From Daphnia pulex (lineage: Eukaryota > Arthropoda > Branchiopoda > Diplostraca > Daphniidae), in the NCBI RefSeq assembly GCF_021134715.1, contig NC_060028.1, positions 5,912,501-5,976,500 on the forward strand: a DNA stretch of 64,000 nt, written 5' to 3'. Numbering within the stretch: the stretch's first letter is position 1; every line of letters starts with the position of its first letter. A program made the translations under genes and the position numbers. Below the pieces are notes generated by a model that made no database searches, was not told the origin of the DNA, and saw nothing but the letters and a program-made list of their open reading frames with translations. Below, one piece after another: positions 58,503 to 64,000 of this stretch.

Positions 58503-58827
58503 TTGCTAAAACACAAAACCAAAGCAAATAATATTAACAAACTGTGATCAAACGAAAACACCGACAAAGACTGTTGTTGTGTAAGCCAAGCCGTTGTTGG
58601 TTGCCTAGCTACTGAATCGACCTGCATATCTCCCTTTTCTCAATGTCGGCTATAGTATTTATGGGATTCGTGCATTTATTTAATTCAGTTTATTTCGAAT
58701 TTACGTACAATCTAATAATTCATATCGTTTCATTATATTCTATTCAATTAATCGTTAAAAACTATACGATAAGCTGTTAGAAAAGAAAAGTTTCCTACAA
58801 TTAAAATAAAATAAATCATTTTGTTGT

Positions 58828-61800
58828 TCACAAAGCGAAAATTAAAATCAATGCAACTGAGAATAAGGAATAGAATAAGGCTGATGAAACTCGGGTGATT
58901 TGAGCACCATTCGGTTGCGCCATTGTTGTCGATGACGGTTTCGTCGTCGTCGTTGATGTTCTCGCAGCAGTGCTGGCAGTTGTAGGTTTGGATGTTGTTG
59001 TTGAAGTAGTTGGAGTTGTAACAGCCGTTGTTGTTGGAGTAGTGACTGTTGTTTTTGAGACAGTCGTAGTAACAGGGGGCTCTGACCCGGTAAGGTAAAC
59101 CACAGGTGCAGCATACGACTCTACATCCTAAATTCACAAATAAACAATAAAAATATCGTCAAGTTCATAAGAAAAAAATATGTATGTATATAAATAGCGC
59201 GCGTGAGCCAACATACCGATGTACTCTTGGAATTTATGGTAAAATACATCGAAGGGGGCGCGGGTCCATCTCGTACCAGGTTGACGGTCACAGAATGACG
59301 AACAAAAGGTTGCAAAGGATCTAAAGATCCCTCTACGATGGTGCTTGGACCTACTTCTACAGCTGTTTCCGGAATTTGTCCGTCATTATTGATAATCTGA
59401 TCTGGGTATAAGCTGTACACCAGTCGATAGGAAGCAACCGACGCTGTAAAGAGAGAAAAAAAAAGATTTTAAGTAGCTACATAAATTATTTTACGTTACT
59501 GAATGCTGGTGTTATAAAATATCGAAATTGATTTACTGTTTTTGCCGTAACTATCTTGAGGAGAAGTCCAAGAAAAAGTTACTGTTTGGTTTTCTGAATC
59601 GTAATTGTCGATTCGGAAATCCATGATGCGAGCCGGCCGTTCCTGTAAAAAATCATTATTCGTAGCTTAGCAAACGTTTTTATTCAATATTAGTGTCGCA
59701 CGATGATGCTGAATAACGTACTTCGTAAAAAATCGCCGACCGCACGTCAAGGCTGGCAGCATAGGGAATCCAACGTTGAAAACTGGATGTAGAACCCCCT
59801 TCGAGATAGGACGAATCTTCGTCTGTTCACGGAAATTGAGAATTATTTATTATCAAAATAATTCACACATTCATTAAATTGTATCGTACTCTGATCGATG
59901 GGTATTGAACGACTGGAAGGATTATTGTTGAATTGGGCAAGTGGATCGGATCTTCGGTAACCGTCTAAGAGAACAGAAACGTGAAATATGCCACTCACTG
60001 TCGGTTTGTAGAAACCCGTGTATATGCCGTCTTTTTCCAGTAAGTCAGGGTCTGTTGAAAATCAAATTTTGGCTTTAGTCGAACAATCTCACTACTTATT
60101 TCGGCTTAATTTTTTGAGGCATATTGGAATACACGTACAAAGGCCGTCGTCTCTCAAAGACACGGATTGTTGGGTTGCGTTTGGCCAATGAACGGTAGCA
60201 ACAGCAAACTTAAGTGTTCGAGCAACTGCATAGCCCTTTCGAATTGAAGCGAAGACCAAAAAAGAAGGGTCTTCGTAAATGTCAGCCATGTTGAGGACAC
60301 CTTTTGATTTAAATGGAATCAAAAATCTAAAAACCTGACGAAGTTTTGTGGAAAAATCGAATACCATTTTTTCCAGATGTATAGACTTCGACATCGATTA
60401 CTCGATTTTTGGGTTGGCCTCCGCCGCCAACGTAAACCGGAACGTTTTCACCCAGAATTTCAACAGCCTCGTAAAAGCCTGACAACGGTTCTCCAGTCGT
60501 ATCGACCATGAACGTAGCAGTTGCCGAGGTTGATGTCTGTATTCAAAACATTAATTTATAATTTTTCTTTCAGCCGCAAGAAGAACTTCATGAATTTTTT
60601 CTAACCGATGGTATGGTAAAGGTGTGAATTTTGTACTTTCTGTCCCAACTTGAGTATTTTTGAACGTGCTCTGCCGATGCCAAGCTATAAGTTTTTCCAT
60701 CCGTTCCGTTTACCAAGATTTGATAGTCACTGGGTCTTCCAACGGGTACGAAAAAGTGCATCTCTATTGAGCTTGGAACAAAGTCTACGGTGTAAAATTT
60801 TCTGAAAGGCGTTGCAGAATTACTCGTAAACGGATCTCGAAGCAGCTAAATACACGGATAATTAGTGATTAACAAGATATCTAAACGAAGTACAGTATAA
60901 ATCGTAATTATTACTTGAACTCTTCTGTTGAGAAATTTCGGATCTCGTACCAGCTCGACGGTCTTATTGAGCACGCTCGAAATGACAGTCTGGTAACTAT
61001 TTAAGTTGGCGGGAAAATGAGTCCCTCCAGTCAGTAATGTGCTTCTCTCCATTACGTTTTTACTGCTTTCGTCGTTGTATTCGAACGTTATCAAACGAGC
61101 GTTTCGAGATTGAGTAAATGGACAGCCTCAGATTCAACCTTCATTTCATCCATGTTCGTGATTTCATTCAATTTGAACACGAGCGCGATTGACCCGGACA
61201 AATGTGTGAAGTTTGTCAAAACTTCTCCAACGTCCAGCATAGCCTTCTCTATTAACAAACCTGACCCAGATGATCGAGTCAATCCGTTCACCTTATTGGC
61301 TAATAAAATCTCATTGTTATCGACCTGAATGTTCATTTTGAATTTGAAAAAGTAAACAGTGAAGCAACAACCATGCAAAAATTAAATTATGTGTTCAAAG
61401 CAGTAATATTTCTAAAAAATAATTTACTTGAATGGGAGCTTGTATTTCGGTCAAATATCCTCCTAGACGACCATTTGAACTACTAACACTAGTTCCACCC
61501 ATGGTTGCGATGCCTACAAAAGACCTGGGGCTGGTTGCAGCCAATTGCGGAATTAATTTATCTGCGATTTCCGTCCTGACATCATTGAAAACCGTCTAAA
61601 AATAATAATGTGAATTAGACTTGAATACTAAGATTCACTTAGTCGTCCTTTAATTAAATACCGTACATCATCGGTTAAGGTGTGACTTGAGGTATCCATG
61701 ACGATATAAACAGTCTGATATGCTGGGAGCAGATAAGTAAACTCCGGTACCGTGTTGGTGGAGGCATCCAAAGGGTCAAGGTCAGTTAAATCTGGATGGT

Positions 61801-63191
61801 TCGAAATTATTGTTTTGGTGCTACGATTGCGGCACCAGTAGTTTTGCATGTTGGGAGCTGCTCGGTCATGATTAGTTTCATCGGAAAATTTAGTCACCTA
61901 TAGTAAAAGAACAATCAATTAAATGAAGAACAAACGAGAATAGTAGCGCAATTTTACTGTAGGTAAAAATGGCATGAACATCAAAGACGTCGTCGGTCCG
62001 GTTGTAGCTGTCATATTAGGAATGAATCTGCAATTGAGATCGGTCAGATCACCTGTCATGTCGGGAGTATTGGGATACTCGCAGTAACGCGTGTGGTCTT
62101 CCCTAAAAAGTTGGCAACAATTAATCACTGAATATATAATGTCAAAAGCAGTGCAATGCTAAATAATAAAATATATATATATTCTTACGGATATGCGTAC
62201 GATCCCTCAATTTTGCTATTATTGGATCCAGTAAGTTGCCATTCGCCACGAGGATTTTTAAATGTGTAGGGAAATTTATCACCGTTCTCGATAAACATTC
62301 CTGGAATTCCATTTTCTTTATGAACACCGTATCGGTAATGGGCGAATTCGTGGAGCATCACCTTAGCTATTTTGTAATAATGAAATACAAATAAAAATGT
62401 AGTGTTTTGCTATAAACAGTAGACTACAATAACTAGTTTGGCTCCATGTCATTATCAATAAAAATCACCATTCCTTTCTTCATTCCTGCTCATCGCTTGC
62501 TTACCTGGATCACCATACTTTTTCACAGTTGCGCCGTTGCTATTGAGGAAAAACTCGGGTGGCGCAATTATATATTCACCCGGTTGGCCACACATTTTGG
62601 AATTGTAGGAGCGCGCTGCTTGGACCACTTTCTCGGGGTCATTGGCAGTCATGGTGGTTTCAATTCGCATATCAGCGTTCAAGTAATTATACCTTGAAAC
62701 CGATGAGAAACAATTGAAATTTAATTAACGAAAACTAGGTAGAGACAGCTTAACAGATTTATTTACGTCGATGTTGGTGCGCCAGTAAGAGTCCAAGCAC
62801 GCGGCAGTAAAATGTTAACTTTTTTAAAATAGACTTTTGAATCAGTCGCATCAAAGAGCATTTTTGACGTATCCGTCATTGTTTTCTAATTAACGAGAAA
62901 GCATAAATCGTAATAAATGCATTTTTTTTTCGATAAATGAATTAAAACGAAAGAATGAAGTTTGAATGAGACGAGATGAATGAAATAGATGAAGCTTACT
63001 TTGAGAGCATCGAGGAAGGGAACTCGTTGTTCGGCGTCGAGTTGTAGAGCGTCTTCGGAGATGGCAACCGTAAATTCATAGCCATTACCGTTCAAGCTGA
63101 CGGAATGTATAGTTCCGATCAGGACACCTCCCCAGAATACCGCAACCCAGCACAACATTACAGTTGTCCTAATCGACATGATGTTTCGCAT
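58828..63191 (-). pseudogene. CLCA: CLCA-like gene, copy 2, one-base deletion in exon 8
   Basis: The same sixteen exons: 63,000-63,191; 62,767-62,885; 62,505-62,692; 62,189-62,366; 61,958-62,102; 61,667-61,897; 61,428-61,595; 60,915-61,324; 60,606-60,845; 60,365-60,536; 60,139-60,300; 59,890-60,051; 59,722-59,822; 59,537-59,642; 59,217-59,443; 58,828-59,127. Splice sites are kept. Exon 2 lacks 9 bp (three residues, in frame). Exon 8 is 410 instead of 411 bp because one base is missing near 61,109, which shifts the frame and stops soon after in the VWA-domain region. Exon 16 has one stalk repeat instead of three. Everything else reads open, so inactivation is recent or the base is a sequencing or assembly error. 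HEFAH and DTSSH motifs are unchanged. Confidence 0.85.
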
Positions 63192-64000
63192 ACGAAACAA
63201 ATGTTATTTAACGATACCCGAAACGATCTTTTCTATTCCGTCATCGAGAACAAACTAAATTAGTGTCGGTTGACTGTGTCCTATTTACGCGTCACCACCC
63301 AAAACCCAATTTTGACACCTGCAACAGTAGCAAGATAAGAAAGGGGAAAGGTTTTTTCGACCGACGTACAACCGACAGACGGCAGGCTTTTGATTAATCG
63401 AACATGTTACGGTATTCGAGATTGCTTGAAATAGAGGGTGTGGTGAAAGACCATGTCAGAAGAAAACGGAACTATATAGAATCAGACTTATTGCAGAGCA
63501 TCCTATAATTACGAGACTAAGGCCACAAGATATTATTATCGATATTATCTTATTTTTGTTCTTGTTGACTCGCCTTTCTGTCGGATGACGCACTCGAACT
63601 GTAAGCCTGGCTTGTGTAATGGTGAGTCGAGTTTGTGAAGTGATATCACTCCATCGCTATAAATCGTTTCATCTATGATCCTTATTTACAAGGCAAATAG
63701 AATTTTTCCTTTATCAAAGGTTGAAGCTATCTGTCAGACCGTGACAAGTTAAAACAGTTTTTCCCTCTTCCAATGTTCAATGACTACCGTGGTTTTTTGT
63801 TTAAACAAAAGTAGTTAAATGACATTTGTCAAACTGCAATCGCACAGTCGCGACTCAGGAGTTTGAAGGCCTGGTATCCTTGACGCCGAATATACTATCT
63901 CTACCAAACACTTTGTTGCCGAATTTTAGATGCTAAAGTTGATTCCTTCACTTCCCACGGTCAGAATTTTTGTCGACCACCTGCTGATGATAAGTCGGCT
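63192..64000. other. Upstream region of CLCA copy 2 to the window edge
   Basis: It matches 42,207-42,696 and then 44,935-45,222, skipping the TA-flanked element. About 40 bp near 63,690-63,730 (TACAAGGCAAATAG...) are not in copy 1. No gene recognised. Confidence 0.5.

Larger units (their letters stand above)
48492..64000 (+). repeat. Segmental duplication, copy 2 (runs off the window)
   Basis: Direct copy of 23,827-45,222. It lacks the LINE and the 2.24-kb element, has an extra 819-bp MITE at 51,052-51,870, and lacks several copy-1 segments. The last matching base in the window is 64,000 (copy 1: 45,222). Confidence 0.95.

Overview
This window looks like AT-rich animal nuclear DNA, most likely from an arthropod and plausibly a crustacean such as Daphnia. 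That placement is inferred from the short GT-AG introns (mostly 60-100 bp), animal gene families and a mix of LTR, LINE, PIF-Harbinger and MITE elements. There are no operons and no bacterial signals. Most open frames in it are transposon or pseudogene debris. The two gene models worth trusting are multi-exon genes on the minus strand.

Layout. 1,437-5,960 is a complete-ended but internally damaged Ty3/gypsy LTR retrotransposon on the minus strand, with 158-bp LTRs and a GTTTC target duplication. 6.7-17 kb is an accessory stretch of degenerate pieces: copies of an unfamiliar small secreted or glycine-zipper-like family, a RING-like remnant with a 102-bp tandem duplication, a Nup155 fragment, and a pair of diverged paralogous units at 9.4-12.3 kb and 16.0-16.8 kb. 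18.1-21 kb is a broken PIF-Harbinger transposon with its Myb/MADF-like partner. 21.0-23.0 kb is a copia relic.

From about 23,827 to the end, the window is a direct tandem segmental duplication. Copy 1 runs from about 23,827 to at least 45,222; copy 2 runs from about 48,492 to past the window edge. Each copy carries, in the same order, a small secreted-protein gene or pseudogene, non-coding DNA, an XRP2 (RP2)-like gene of five exons and a CLCA-like gene of sixteen exons. XRP2 starts about 300 bp downstream of the CLCA stop, both on the minus strand. A three-unit ~165-bp tandem repeat sits exactly at the start of copy 2.

The copies differ by insertions that can be read against each other as empty sites: a LINE (24,706-27,681) and a 2.24-kb TA-flanked element (42,697-44,934) only in copy 1, and an 819-bp MITE (51,052-51,870) only in copy 2. 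They also differ reciprocally in gene integrity. Copy 1 has an open CLCA but a stop at codon 9 of XRP2; copy 2 has an open XRP2 but a one-base deletion in CLCA exon 8. If real, this is a duplicated two-gene block keeping one good copy of each gene in different blocks. The CLCA C-terminal Thr-rich stalk also changed from three repeats to one between copies.
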